64,000 nucleotides of DNA from Alphaproteobacteria bacterium (GCA_020632915.1 JACKEP010000022.1:1-64000); one strand, 5' to 3'; positions 7,598-16,592 are shown, numbered from the stretch's first letter. Notes: generated by a model from the letters alone, not told the origin. Made by a program: numbers and translations.

Positions 7598-9931
7598 TCA
7601 CTCGTCGTCGTGGTCGTGGGCCAGGTGGATGTGCTGCATCCGCAGGTAGGGCCGCTCGTCGACGATGCCCTGGCCCTCGCGGATGCGGGTGACGTACCCG
7701 AGCTTGACGTCCTCGACCGTCTCCGACGTGCCGGCGGGCCAGTCGATCTCGACCCGATCGACGTGGGTCTCGGCGCCCAGCGCGATCTCGAGCTGCAGGC
7801 TGTTGGAGCCGAACGACCCCGTCTCGCCCACGGTGTGGAAGAACGTGCGCGACGGCGTGATCACCCGCACCCGCGCGCCGATGGCGCTGCGGTTGGACGT
7901 GACGCCCTCGAGCCGCAGCGTGACCGCGTAGACGTCCTCCAGCGGGTTCATGAACATCGCGTCGGGGAACGCGTCGCCCGGATACGCGCCGCCGACCTGG
8001 GCCACGAGGTCCTCGTCGCCGTCCTCGTCGAGGTCGCCGAAGCTGACGGCGTGGCCCTTCTGCAGGTGGCCGACGTGGGCGCCGCTCGTGACGTCGGCGA
8101 AGTGGGCGCCGCCGTTCTGGCTCAGGTAGGCGGTGTTGGGCTCGAGCGCGTCGAACTCGGGCGCGCCGGTGCCGAGGTAGATGTCGGCGTAGCCGTCGGC
8201 GTTCATGTCGCCAAAGTTGGCGCCCATGGTGGCGTGCAGGTCGTCGAGCCCCACGGCCTCGGTGACGTCGACGAAGCCGGTGAGGTCGTTGCGGAACAGC
8301 TTGGCCGTGGGCTGGTTGGACGGCAGGCCGAGCAGGCCGGAGACGTAGGCCTCGGCCGACCGCCCATAGTTCTCGCTCGTCCAGCCGTCGGAGCCGTACG
8401 TGCCCGGGTAGGCGGCACCGAACAGGTCCTCGTCGCCGTCCTGGTCGTAGTCGAAGAACCACGCCGCGAAGCCCGGCCACGGCTCGCCGAGGCGCAGGGG
8501 GATGGTGACCTCGGTGAACGGGGGACGGCCTTCGTTGCGGTAGAGCCGGTTGCGACCGCCGAGCACCGACACGTACAGGTCCATGTCGCCGTCGTTGTCG
8601 GCGTCGCCCCAGGCGGCGCCCTTGACGAACCCGGGATCGGCCAGCCCGAACGGCTCGGCCACGTCGATGAACGTGCCGTCGCCCCGGTTGACGTACATGC
8701 TGCTCGCCACGTTGCGATCGCCGCGCCCCTCGCGCCCGACGAACAGGTCGAGCCAGCCGTCGTTGTCGGCGTCGGCCCACACGGCGGTCTGCGTGGGCCC
8801 GACCAGGTCGGCGAGGCCTGCCTCGACGGCGACGTCGGTGAAGTGCCCCTGGCCGTCGTTGCGCATCAGGCTGGGCCGAATCAGCCCGTCGTCGCTCTGC
8901 CACGCCGCGCGCGGCGCGATGATGTCGAGGTCGCCGTCGTTGTCGTAGTCGGCCTGCGAGAACGACAGGACGCCGACGATGCCGCCCAGACCCGACGCGG
9001 CGGTGCCGTCGCAAAGCCCCTCGCCCGTGTTGAGCAGCAGGTGCATGCCCTGATCGGGCGCCATCGAGCTGGTGGCGATGTCGAGCAGCCCGTCGCCGTC
9101 GAAGTCGTCGATGACCGCACCGCCGGCGAGCGTGGGATCGCGCATGCCCTGGCCCGGCCCGAACGCGTAGGGCGCGATGTTGACCCACTCGCCGATCTCG
9201 GCCTCGGGCTGCATGAGCGCGGGGTCGACGAGGAACGCCGGATCGACGTCGTCGGGGTAGGTGCCCAGCGCCATGAACGACAGGTTGTACAGCCAGCGGG
9301 GCACGATGCGGTCGGGGTCGTCGTCCTGCAGGTAGGCGTGCAGCAGGCTGCCCGCGTTCTCCATGCCCTCGCTCAGCTGGTGCTGCGCCTCCTCGCTGAA
9401 CGGCACGAGGCACGCCTCGCCGGTGCCGTTGGACACGCAGTTGTCGAGCTCGGCCTTGCGCATCCAGCACACGGCCAGGAAGTCGCGGGCCGGGCCACGG
9501 AGGGCCGGGAAGCTGGTCTCGGCCTCGTGGACCGCGACCTGCATGTCGGCGATGGCGCCGTCGGTGTTGCCCAGCCGCAGGCGGTGCCAGGCGCGGTTGA
9601 TGCGGTTGACGATGTGGGTCTCGGGATCGGTGCCCAGGCCGTCGCCGTCGCCCATCGCCTCGTAGGGATCGGACTGGAGGTGACCGTAGAACTTGTTGTC
9701 GGACGCCTCGATGTCGGCGCGCCAGGCGACCAGATCGGGCGCCACGGTGATCTGCATCCCCGCAGACTCGTCGCACAACGGCCGGGAGGGCTTGACCACG
9801 CTGGTGTCGACGGTGTCGGGCAGCGAGACCTCGGTGTCGGTCTCGGGGTCGTCGTCGGTGCCGTAGTCGATCCGCGTGCACGCCGTGGCGCTCATCAGGA
9901 GCAGGGCGAGGTGGATCCGGAGTCGAGGCAT
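7598..9931 (-). CDS. FG-GAP/VCBS propeller lipoprotein with ASPIC/UnbV domain
   Basis: A 777-residue lipoprotein: the signal peptide ends in LLMSATAC and an acidic Asp/Thr linker follows (DYGTDDDPETDTEVSLPDT). Residues about 60-230 look like TPR-type helices (RAWHRLRLGNTDGAIADMQ). From about 255 onward there are at least seven FG-GAP/VCBS repeats with calcium-loop motifs such as DFDGDGLLD, DYDNDGDLD, DADNDGWLD, DYDQDGDED and DLDEDGDED, forming a beta-propeller. The C-terminus (SNRSAIGARVRV to VEIDWPAGTSETV) matches the ASPIC/UnbV domain that often caps such propellers. Start chosen at the ATG with GGAG 7 bases upstream. Probably an outer-surface protein. It is divergent from the lipoxygenase and convergent with the TetR gene. 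Confidence 0.85.
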   Translation of the reverse strand: MPRLRIHLALLLMSATACTRIDYGTDDDPETDTEVSLPDTVDTSVVKPSRPLCDESAGMQITVAPDLVAWRADIEASDNKFYGHLQSDPYEAMGDGDGLGTDPETHIVNRINRAWHRLRLGNTDGAIADMQVAVHEAETSFPALRGPARDFLAVCWMRKAELDNCVSNGTGEACLVPFSEEAQHQLSEGMENAGSLLHAYLQDDDPDRIVPRWLYNLSFMALGTYPDDVDPAFLVDPALMQPEAEIGEWVNIAPYAFGPGQGMRDPTLAGGAVIDDFDGDGLLDIATSSMAPDQGMHLLLNTGEGLCDGTAASGLGGIVGVLSFSQADYDNDGDLDIIAPRAAWQSDDGLIRPSLMRNDGQGHFTDVAVEAGLADLVGPTQTAVWADADNDGWLDLFVGREGRGDRNVASSMYVNRGDGTFIDVAEPFGLADPGFVKGAAWGDADNDGDMDLYVSVLGGRNRLYRNEGRPPFTEVTIPLRLGEPWPGFAAWFFDYDQDGDEDLFGAAYPGTYGSDGWTSENYGRSAEAYVSGLLGLPSNQPTAKLFRNDLTGFVDVTEAVGLDDLHATMGANFGDMNADGYADIYLGTGAPEFDALEPNTAYLSQNGGAHFADVTSGAHVGHLQKGHAVSFGDLDEDGDEDLVAQVGGAYPGDAFPDAMFMNPLEDVYAVTLRLEGVTSNRSAIGARVRVITPSRTFFHTVGETGSFGSNSLQLEIALGAETHVDRVEIDWPAGTSETVEDVKLGYVTRIREGQGIVDERPYLRMQHIHLAHDHDDE

Positions 9932-9990
9932 GCTGCGCTCCACGAAGGCACGCACCCTATCCTGGTCCACCCGTGCCCGCGCGGACCGGC

Positions 9991-10020
9991 CCGTCCCGCG
10001 GTGTCGCGCCCGCGGGACGG
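9991..10020. promoter_or_regulatory. 11-bp inverted repeat in the divergent FG-GAP/lipoxygenase promoter region
   Basis: CCGTCCCGCGG, 8-base spacer TGTCGCGC, CCGCGGGACGG. It sits in the 181-bp gap between two divergent genes, 60 bases before one start codon and 93 before the other. It may be an operator shared by both, or a hairpin. Confidence 0.4.
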
Positions 10021-10112
10021 TCCCGGGGTGTTTCCAAGCTGGAAGCGGGGATGTGGTGCCTGCGCCGTGCGCCCCGAGTACGTCCCCAGCGGACTCACGT
10101 CTGGAGGACCCC

Positions 10113-11999
10113 GTGTCCGACGACCACGCGGCGGCCCGACCGACACTCCCCGCGGAGTGCGACGGCCTGTCGAGCGAGCTGCGCCGCAGGCAGCTCGACA
10201 TCGCCCGCGCGCACTACGAGACGACCACGGGCACGCCCTCGCTGCCCGGCGTGCCCGTGGTCAGCTACGTGCCGCGGGAGGAGGAGCCCACCGTGGCCTG
10301 GCTCCTCGACGTCGGGCGCGTCGCCACGGAGGCCGTGCTCAACGCGGTGCTCGCGTCGGGCGCCATGCACGTCGACGACTCGTCCCGGCTCACCGGCGCC
10401 CTGCACAACCACGGCCTTCCGGCACCCGCCGACCTCGCACGCATCACCCGGCTCGCCACCCACCTCGTCGAGCTCGAGCGCCTCGCGCTGGATCCGCGCC
10501 ACCACGACCTCGACCTGCCCGTCCGGCTCCGTCGGGAGCTGGAGGACCTCGCGTCGCTCACCTACCGCCACCTCAAGCCGGCCGAGGCCGACCGCCTCGG
10601 GGCCTACGTCGACCTGTTCCGCTCCCTGCCGCTGCCCGAGATCGCGGGGCGGTTCCTCGAGGACGAGACGTTCGCCCACATGCGCGTGGCCGGACCGAAC
10701 CCCATGGTGCTGTGCCGCCAGCGCCACCCGCACCCGCTCGTCCCGGTCGACGACGACGCCTACCGTCGCACCACCGGCGACACCACCGACCTCGCCACGG
10801 CGATGGCCGAAGGGCGCGTGTTCGTCGCCGACTACCACGAGCTGCAGGACCTCGTGCCCGCGCCGCTCGACGGACGCGAGCGCCACGTGCTCGCCCCGAT
10901 CGCCCTGTTCGCCGTGCCCCGCGGGGCCCGTTCCCTCGTGCCGGTCGCCATCCGCTGTGGACGCACCGACCACGACGCGGTCGTGCTGCGCGCCGTGGAC
11001 GGCGAGGACCCGTGGCGGTGGCGGGTGGCCAAGACCATGGTGCAGGTGGCCGACACCTGCCACCACGAGCTGTTCGTCCACCTCGCCCGCACCCACCTCG
11101 TGATGGAGGCCGTGGCGCTGGCCACCCACCGCGAGCTCGCCACGGAGCACCCGCTCCACGCGCTGCTGCGACCCCACCTCGACGGTACCCTGTTCATCAA
11201 CGCCGTCGCCGCCGACCGGCTCATCGGCGCGGGCGGGCCGATCAGCCGCCTGTTCGCCGGCACCATCGCGTCGGTCCAGAGCGCCACGGCCAACGACCGG
11301 CTGTCCTACGACCTGCGGCGGGCCCACGTCCCCGACGACCTCGCCCACCGCGGCATCGACGACCCGGAGACGCTGCCCGACCACCCCTACCGCGACGACG
11401 CGATGCGGGTGTGGGACGCCCTGGAGCGCTGGGTCGGCGACTACCTCGGCGTCTACTACGCCGACGACGACGCCATGCACGGCGACACCGAGCTGCAGGC
11501 CTGGCACCGCGCGCTCGTGCACGACGTCCACCTGCGCGGCGTGATGCCGCTCGACGGCGTGTCCGACCTCGTCGACCTGGTCACGTCGCTCGTGTTCACC
11601 GCGAGCGCGCAGCACGCGGCCGTCAACTTCCCGCAGCGGCCCGACATGTCGTTCGCGCCGGCGTTCACGGGTGCGGCGTGGGCGTCCCCCTACGTCGAGC
11701 GCCCCGACGAGGCGGCCTGGCTCGCGATGTTGCCACCGCTCGATCTCGCGCTGGAGCAGGCCACCCTGCTCACCGTCCTCGGCTCGGTCGTGCACCGTCC
11801 GCTCGGCGAGTACCAGGGCTACGGCCCGCTCGGCGGTCCCTGGTTCCGCGACGCCCGCATCGTCGCCCCCGACGGGCCCCTGGAGCGCTTCCGCACCCAC
11901 CTCGACGCGGTGGAGGCCGAGATCGAGGCCGCCAACCGGCACCGCCGGCCCTACACGTTCCTGCTGCCCAGCCGGATCCCCGCCAGCGTCAACATCTGA
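10113..11999 (+). CDS. lipoxygenase (iron non-haem fatty-acid dioxygenase)
   Basis: A 628-residue protein whose GTG start follows CTGGAGGACC. It matches the catalytic domain of lipoxygenases without the N-terminal PLAT domain. The iron ligands are all present: His318 and His323 in CHHELFVHLARTHLVMEAV, His501 and Asn505 in ASAQHAAVN, and the C-terminal Ile628 (the chain ends SVNI). The flanking LHALLRPHLDGTLFIN also fits the family block. Lipoxygenases insert O2 into polyunsaturated fatty acids to give hydroperoxides. No signal peptide is visible, unlike the secreted Pseudomonas enzyme. With the haem peroxidase upstream it suggests oxidised-lipid production or metabolism. Bacterial lipoxygenases are uncommon but known in myxobacteria. 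The gene ends 3 bp from the converging 12003 gene. Confidence 0.93.
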   Translation: MSDDHAAARPTLPAECDGLSSELRRRQLDIARAHYETTTGTPSLPGVPVVSYVPREEEPTVAWLLDVGRVATEAVLNAVLASGAMHVDDSSRLTGALHNHGLPAPADLARITRLATHLVELERLALDPRHHDLDLPVRLRRELEDLASLTYRHLKPAEADRLGAYVDLFRSLPLPEIAGRFLEDETFAHMRVAGPNPMVLCRQRHPHPLVPVDDDAYRRTTGDTTDLATAMAEGRVFVADYHELQDLVPAPLDGRERHVLAPIALFAVPRGARSLVPVAIRCGRTDHDAVVLRAVDGEDPWRWRVAKTMVQVADTCHHELFVHLARTHLVMEAVALATHRELATEHPLHALLRPHLDGTLFINAVAADRLIGAGGPISRLFAGTIASVQSATANDRLSYDLRRAHVPDDLAHRGIDDPETLPDHPYRDDAMRVWDALERWVGDYLGVYYADDDAMHGDTELQAWHRALVHDVHLRGVMPLDGVSDLVDLVTSLVFTASAQHAAVNFPQRPDMSFAPAFTGAAWASPYVERPDEAAWLAMLPPLDLALEQATLLTVLGSVVHRPLGEYQGYGPLGGPWFRDARIVAPDGPLERFRTHLDAVEAEIEAANRHRRPYTFLLPSRIPASVNI

Positions 12000-12002
12000 G
12001 CG

Positions 12003-12656
12003 CTACCGGGCGTCGAGCGCGCGCACCTGGGCGGCCGCCTCGGGAGCGAGCCGCCCCGCCTCCGCGAGCGCACGCAGCGCAGGCCACGTCGACGGGGCGA
12101 CGCGCAGGGCGGCGATCGCCTCGGTGGCCACGCGCGGATCCGCGTCGGCTGCGGCGGCGACGAGCGCGTCGACCGCCGGTCCGCCCGTGATGTCCGGCCC
12201 CAGCTGGTGGGCGAGCCCCGCCACGGCCCCCAGACGCACCTCCACCGGCGTGGCGGCGTCGCCCGCCAGCGCCACCAGCTGCAGCGTGCCGGCCTCGTCG
12301 ACCAGCAGGCCGAGGCGCTCGGCCGCGCGCGTGCGGACGTACACCGGCTCGCCGTGCACGGTGAGCCAGGCCAGGCCGGTGACGACGTCGTCGACGGCGC
12401 GCAGCGCGTCGGCGTCGGGCAAGTCCTCGGCGTCGCGCGCACGCAGCCGCAGCGCCAGGGGCGCCCAGCGCGCCGCGTCGTCTGAGGCGGCGGAGCCATC
12501 GGGGGCGGCGTCACCCTCCGGCGACGGGGCCACCGGGGTGATCGTGCCGTGCGCCACCACGGCGGGCGGGGTGGGGCTCGTGGCCGCCGGCGGCGTCCGC
12601 TGGTTGGCACACCCGGCGAGGACCAGGCTGGCGACGAGCAGGCGGTGTGCGTTCAC
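12003..12656 (-). CDS. lipoprotein with HEAT-like repeats
   Basis: A 217-residue lipoprotein: GTG start, signal peptide RLLVASLVLAGC (Cys about residue 15), a Pro/Ala/Thr/Asp linker to about residue 60, then Ala/Leu/Arg-rich helices (AALRVAPSTWPALRALAEAGRLA; VEVRLGAVAGLAHQL) typical of HEAT/PBS repeats. Its start overlaps the stop of the upstream protease gene (shared GTGA), so translational coupling is likely, and GGAGG lies 5-10 bases upstream. The repeat fold suggests a protein-binding role at the membrane, perhaps with the protease; no direct evidence. Confidence 0.75.
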   Translation of the reverse strand: MNAHRLLVASLVLAGCANQRTPPAATSPTPPAVVAHGTITPVAPSPEGDAAPDGSAASDDAARWAPLALRLRARDAEDLPDADALRAVDDVVTGLAWLTVHGEPVYVRTRAAERLGLLVDEAGTLQLVALAGDAATPVEVRLGAVAGLAHQLGPDITGGPAVDALVAAAADADPRVATEAIAALRVAPSTWPALRALAEAGRLAPEAAAQVRALDAR

Positions 12657-13891
12657 GGGGACCTCCGGGTGGCCGGGCTGCGCACGAGGACGTCGACCTG
12701 GCCCGGCGACAGCGCGTCCTGAGCGAAGTCCCCGGCCGTCCAGAACATCAGGTTCCGGCCGTCGCGCGACACGCACTCCTCGGCCGACACGGTGCCGTCG
12801 CGGTCGTCGTCGAACAGGTCGACGTCGCAGGTGGGCGTGTCGTCGTGCACGTCGAACGAGCGGCCGTTCGCCTCTGTGGTGTGGAACAGGCCGAGCTGGT
12901 GGCCGAGCTCGTGGGCGAGCGTCTCGCCGAGCAGCCGCACGTCGAGGCGGTAGTCGGCGTCGCGGTGGGCCCCGAGGTTGAGCGCGACGCCCGATGCCGG
13001 CGTGGTGGCGCCGAGCGGGCCGGGCAGCCCACCCGCCAGCCCCAGCGTGCCCGGGGAGCCCGTGAACCCCGCGGCCACCAGGATGAGCGTGGCCCCGTCG
13101 GTGTGTCCGGCAATGGGCACCGCGCGCAGGCCGGGGAGGTCGCGCAGCCGCGGGCGCGGGTCGACGCCCTGCATCGTGAACCACTGCACGGTGCCCAGAC
13201 CGGGGCCGTCGTGGCTCGCGTACACTGTGTCGACCACGCCGAGCACCTGGGCGAGCTGATCCTCGGTCAGGTCGGCGCCTTCGAGCACCACCACGTCGAG
13301 GTCGAGCACCCCGACGTCGTCCGCACGGCGCTGCACGGCCACGCGCAGCGTGCCGGCGTCGCCGGGATCGTCGACCGCGACCCCGGTGACGTCGAGGCAT
13401 CCACCCCACGGACGCGACCGCGCGTTCATCGGCAGCTGCAGCGTCGCCGCCACGGTGGGCAGGTGGAAGAACGGCGCGGCGTTCCACCCGGGGAAGCCCT
13501 CGGGCACGCCGGTGTCGGCCGTGTCGAAGAAGGTGTCGAACCAGGAGTCGGCGGTCACGCGGCCACTGCGACGCGCGGCGAGCACCAGCCCCTGTCGTGC
13601 GTCGAGCACCACGCGGCCGTCGAGCGTGGCCGACAGCACCGCCGTGCGCGCGGCCCCCGCGTCGAGCGTCACGCTCACGCCGCGCACGTCGTCGGGCACG
13701 TTCACCCGCACGGGCGCCGACACCCAGGCGCCGAGCCCCTCGTCGCGCGTCCACGTCATCGGCAGGGTGGCGAAGCCCCGCGAGCCCGCGTCCACCGCGA
13801 CGGCGGTGCAGGCGTCGTCGAACAGGCCGTCGGGCTGGTGGGTGCCCAGACACGACCCGCACATCGCGATCCCGAGCAGACGACCGCGCAC
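12653..13891 (-). CDS. metzincin-type zinc metalloprotease, probably lipid-anchored
   Basis: A 412-residue product from a GTG start with GGAGGT directly upstream. The N-terminus RGRLLGIAMCGSC has a lipobox-like end, so export is expected. The catalytic motif HELGHQLGLFH (His327, Glu328, His331, His337) is the extended metzincin zinc site, and RNLMFW about 48 residues on supplies the Met-turn. An EF-hand-like loop lies just before it (DLFDDDRDGTVSAEE). The N-terminal 300 residues are beta-rich and not recognised. Expected to cleave proteins outside the cytoplasm. It is co-transcribed with the HEAT-like lipoprotein and divergent from the ferritin-like genes. Confidence 0.85.
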   Translation of the reverse strand: MRGRLLGIAMCGSCLGTHQPDGLFDDACTAVAVDAGSRGFATLPMTWTRDEGLGAWVSAPVRVNVPDDVRGVSVTLDAGAARTAVLSATLDGRVVLDARQGLVLAARRSGRVTADSWFDTFFDTADTGVPEGFPGWNAAPFFHLPTVAATLQLPMNARSRPWGGCLDVTGVAVDDPGDAGTLRVAVQRRADDVGVLDLDVVVLEGADLTEDQLAQVLGVVDTVYASHDGPGLGTVQWFTMQGVDPRPRLRDLPGLRAVPIAGHTDGATLILVAAGFTGSPGTLGLAGGLPGPLGATTPASGVALNLGAHRDADYRLDVRLLGETLAHELGHQLGLFHTTEANGRSFDVHDDTPTCDVDLFDDDRDGTVSAEECVSRDGRNLMFWTAGDFAQDALSPGQVDVLVRSPATRRSP

Positions 13892-13919
13892 CGGACCTCC
13901 GTGGCGCAGGCGTATCCGA

Positions 13920-13940
13920 GCGCAGCGCGCATCGCTGCGC
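13920..13940. promoter_or_regulatory. 8-bp inverted repeat in the protease/ferritin-like divergent promoter region
   Basis: GCGCAGCG, loop CGCAT, CGCTGCGC. It lies midway in the 105-bp gap between the divergent start codons at 13891 and 13997. Could be an operator or a hairpin. Confidence 0.35.
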
Positions 13941-13996
13941 ACATCCGGGTCGCGGCCGCCCGCGATCCGTCGCTACCGTGCTCCCGGAGGTGACCC

Positions 13997-15157
13997 ATGC
14001 GACCCACACCGGCGCACGTCTCGAGGATGCTGTCGGCGACGCTGGCGCTGCTCGCGGGATGCAGCACGACGACCGACGACCCGTCCGACGAACCCGATCT
14101 GAGCCTGCTCGACGCCTGCGTGGCCCCCCCGCTGCCGTTCACGCAGGACACGGCCGAGTTCTTCGGGCTGACGGAGGCGACCGCCTGCGTGGTGGTCGCC
14201 GACGAGGAGCCCTGCCCGTGGGTGGGCCGACCGATGCCGTGGAGCGATCACCCGCTCGGCAACTTCTGCGCCACCGCCGAGACCCTGTGTGCGACCGCCT
14301 TCGTGAGCCGCGATCCCGACGTGTACCCGGCACAGGATCCGCTGGACCCGAGCCCGGACGTCGACCCCGAGACCGGCAAGCCCGTCCCGCTGCCCGGTGT
14401 GGACCAGTGCTGCTACCGCTACGTCGGCACCGTGCCGGACTACGTCTGCGGCCGGCCGTTCAAGCCGACGGGCAGCGCCACCACCGCCACGCTGGTGACC
14501 ACCGCCGGCTGGTCCGGACCGGTCGTGCCCGCACCCGACGCCCACGCCGCCGCCCGGGCCCGCTGGACCGACGACGCCCTCGCCGAGCACGCCTCCATCG
14601 CGGCCTTCGCCGGCGTCGTCCTCGACCTGCTCGCCCACGGCGCCCCCGCCGACCTCGTCGCCGCCGCCCAGCAGGCCCTCGCCGAGGAGGTCGACCACGC
14701 ACGCGGCGCCTTCGCCGTCGCCTCCCGTCTCGCCGGCGCGCCCGTCGGCCCCGGGCCGCTCGACACCCACCGCACCCCGCGCACCCTCGTCGACGTCGCC
14801 GTCGAGGCCGCTGTCGAGGGCGGCCTCGCCGAGGCCCTCGCGGCCGCCACCGCCGCTGCGCGGCTCGCCGTCGCCACCGACCCCGACGTCCGCGCCCACC
14901 TCGCGCGCGTCGTCGACGACGAGGCACGCCACGCCGTCCTCGGCTGGCGCATCGTCGACTGGGCCGTCGCCGTCGGCGGGCACGACGTCGCCCGCGCTGT
15001 CGACACCGCCCTCGCCGACGCCTTCCACCATCACCTGCACGCCGACCTGCCCGACGAGCCCTGCGTCCCCGCCTGGGGACTCCCCGGCGTCGACGCGATC
15101 CGTGCCGCGCGGCACGCCGTGCTCACCGACGTGTTCGGCGTGCGCGAGGCGGCCTGA
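13997..15157 (+). CDS. lipoprotein with ferritin-like diiron domain, copy 1
   Basis: A 386-residue lipoprotein (lipobox LALLAGC; ATG after CGGAGG). Residues about 35-165 are a Cys-rich domain ending in CCYRYVGTVPDYVCGRPF. Residues about 180-386 are a ferritin-like four-helix domain of the kind common in myxobacterial genomes: AEHASIAAFAGVVLDLL (Glu197), AEEVDHARGAF (Glu230/231, His234), VEAAVEGGLAEAL and VDDEARHAVLGW supply the Glu and Glu-x-x-His residues expected of a diiron site. The reaction is unknown: iron binding, oxidation or oxygen chemistry outside the cytoplasm are possible. It lacks the Asp/Thr repeat linker of copies 2 and 3, but its 3' end and following spacer match copy 2. Confidence 0.82.
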   Translation: MRPTPAHVSRMLSATLALLAGCSTTTDDPSDEPDLSLLDACVAPPLPFTQDTAEFFGLTEATACVVVADEEPCPWVGRPMPWSDHPLGNFCATAETLCATAFVSRDPDVYPAQDPLDPSPDVDPETGKPVPLPGVDQCCYRYVGTVPDYVCGRPFKPTGSATTATLVTTAGWSGPVVPAPDAHAAARARWTDDALAEHASIAAFAGVVLDLLAHGAPADLVAAAQQALAEEVDHARGAFAVASRLAGAPVGPGPLDTHRTPRTLVDVAVEAAVEGGLAEALAAATAAARLAVATDPDVRAHLARVVDDEARHAVLGWRIVDWAVAVGGHDVARAVDTALADAFHHHLHADLPDEPCVPAWGLPGVDAIRAARHAVLTDVFGVREAA

Positions 15158-16592
15158 TCGAAGCCGACGGGAATGGACGCGCCGTCACGCGATGGCAGCA
15201 GGCTACGCTACCCACGCACTGGCTTCCGGGGGGAACACCATGCGACCGAGAACCGTGGACGTCGCGACGCGCTTGGGGACCGTGCTGGCCCTGCTCGGTG
15301 CGTGCAACGGCACGACGTCCGACAAGACGGCCACCGACGACACGCTCGTGCTTCCGGACACGGGCGACGTGGTGGACAGCGACACGGTCGTCGTGGACAC
15401 GGACGTCGTGGACACGGACGACACCGACCCGCTCGTCGTCGACACCGACACCGACACCCTCGTCGTCGACACCGACACCGACCCCCTCGTCGTCGACACC
15501 GACACCGACCCCCTCGTCGTCGACACCGATCCGCTCGATCTGCAGCTGCTGTCCACCTGCGTCGTACCGACCACCTGGACGCCCGACACGGCCCTGTTCT
15601 ACGGCCTCGTAGAGCTCACCGACTGCGTGCCCATCGACGAGAACGAGGTGTGCCCGTCCCCCAGCGACCCGCTGCCCTGGTCGATCCCCACGCCGGGCAG
15701 GCAGTGCACCACCGAAGAGACGCTGTGCATCACAGGCTTCGTGGGCCGTCAGGACGAGTCCTACGACACGTTCTGGTGGGACACGGGCCGCCTGATCGAC
15801 ACCGCGACGGGCGCGCCGCTGCCCGTGCCGGGTCTCGACCGCTGCTGCTACACCTACATCGGTGTGCTCGCCACGTACCAATGCGGCCGGCCGTTCAAGC
15901 CTGCGGGCAGCGCCACCACCGCCATGCTGGTGACCACCGCCGGCTGGTCCGGACCGGTCGTGTCCGCACCCGACGCCCACGCCGCCGCCCTGGCCCGCTG
16001 GACCGACGACGCCCTCGCCGAGCACGCCTCCATCGCGGCCTTCGCCGGCGTCGTCCTCGACCTGCTCGCCCACGGCGCGCCCGCCGACCTCGTCGCCGCC
16101 GCCCAGCAGGCCCTCGCCGAGGAGGTCGACCACGCACGCGGCGCCTTCGCCGTCGCCTCCCGTCTCGCCGGCGCGCCCGTCGGCCCCGGGCCGCTCGACA
16201 CCCACCGCACCCCGCGCACCCTCGTCGACGTCGCCGTCGAGGCCGCCGTCGAGGGCGGTCTCGCCGAGGCCCTCGCGGCCGCCACCGCCGCTGCGCGGCT
16301 CGCCGTCGCCACCGACCCCGATGTCCGCGCCCACCTCGCGCGCGTCGTCGACGACGAGGCACGCCACGCCGTCCTCGGCTGGCGCATCGTCGACTGGGCC
16401 GTCGCCGTCGGCGGGCACGACGTCGCCCGCGCTGTCGACACCGCCCTCGCCGACGCCTTCCACCATCACCTGCACGCCGACCTGCCCGACGAGCCCTGCG
16501 TCCCCGCCTGGGGACTCCCCGGCGTCGACGCGATCCGTGCCGCGCGGCACGCCGTGCTCACCGACGTGTTCGGCGTGCGCGAGGCGGCCTGA
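15158..16592 (+). repeat. tandem duplication unit A (1435 bp)
   Basis: Spacer plus copy 2. The spacer, start region, Asp/Thr linker and Cys-rich domain are essentially identical at the nucleotide level to 16593-18027; differences appear only inside the ferritin-like domain. Confidence 0.9.
15240..16592 (+). CDS. lipoprotein with Asp/Thr repeat linker and ferritin-like domain, copy 2
   Basis: A 450-residue lipoprotein (lipobox LALLGAC, Cys about residue 21). A low-complexity linker follows (residues about 35-100) built on VVDTDTD units such as DPLVVDTDTD; then a Cys-rich domain with CVVPTTWTPDTALFYGL and RCCYTYIGVLATYQCGRPF; then the ferritin-like domain with all diiron motifs of copy 1. The ferritin part is distinguished by KPAGSATTAMLVT and VVSAPDAHAAALARW. 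Its C-terminus and downstream spacer equal those of copy 1, not copy 3, so it reads as a chimera of a copy-3-type front and a copy-1-type end. ATG preceded by GGGGGGAA. Confidence 0.85.
   Translation: MRPRTVDVATRLGTVLALLGACNGTTSDKTATDDTLVLPDTGDVVDSDTVVVDTDVVDTDDTDPLVVDTDTDTLVVDTDTDPLVVDTDTDPLVVDTDPLDLQLLSTCVVPTTWTPDTALFYGLVELTDCVPIDENEVCPSPSDPLPWSIPTPGRQCTTEETLCITGFVGRQDESYDTFWWDTGRLIDTATGAPLPVPGLDRCCYTYIGVLATYQCGRPFKPAGSATTAMLVTTAGWSGPVVSAPDAHAAALARWTDDALAEHASIAAFAGVVLDLLAHGAPADLVAAAQQALAEEVDHARGAFAVASRLAGAPVGPGPLDTHRTPRTLVDVAVEAAVEGGLAEALAAATAAARLAVATDPDVRAHLARVVDDEARHAVLGWRIVDWAVAVGGHDVARAVDTALADAFHHHLHADLPDEPCVPAWGLPGVDAIRAARHAVLTDVFGVREAA

Noticed and set aside
7610..12190. 1526-codon plus-strand open frame antisense to the FG-GAP gene and running across the lipoxygenase gene
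   Set aside because: Its sequence is Arg/Val/Gly-rich without domains, which is the usual shadow of genuine high-GC genes in other frames. The genes at 7598-9931 and 10113-11999 have clear families and signal or catalytic motifs.
15420..15540. GTCGTCGACACCGAC microrepeats as a possible regulatory or phase-variable tract
   Set aside because: The units are multiples of three in frame and encode the VVDTDTD stalk. Length change would alter stalk length but not the frame, so on-off switching is not supported.
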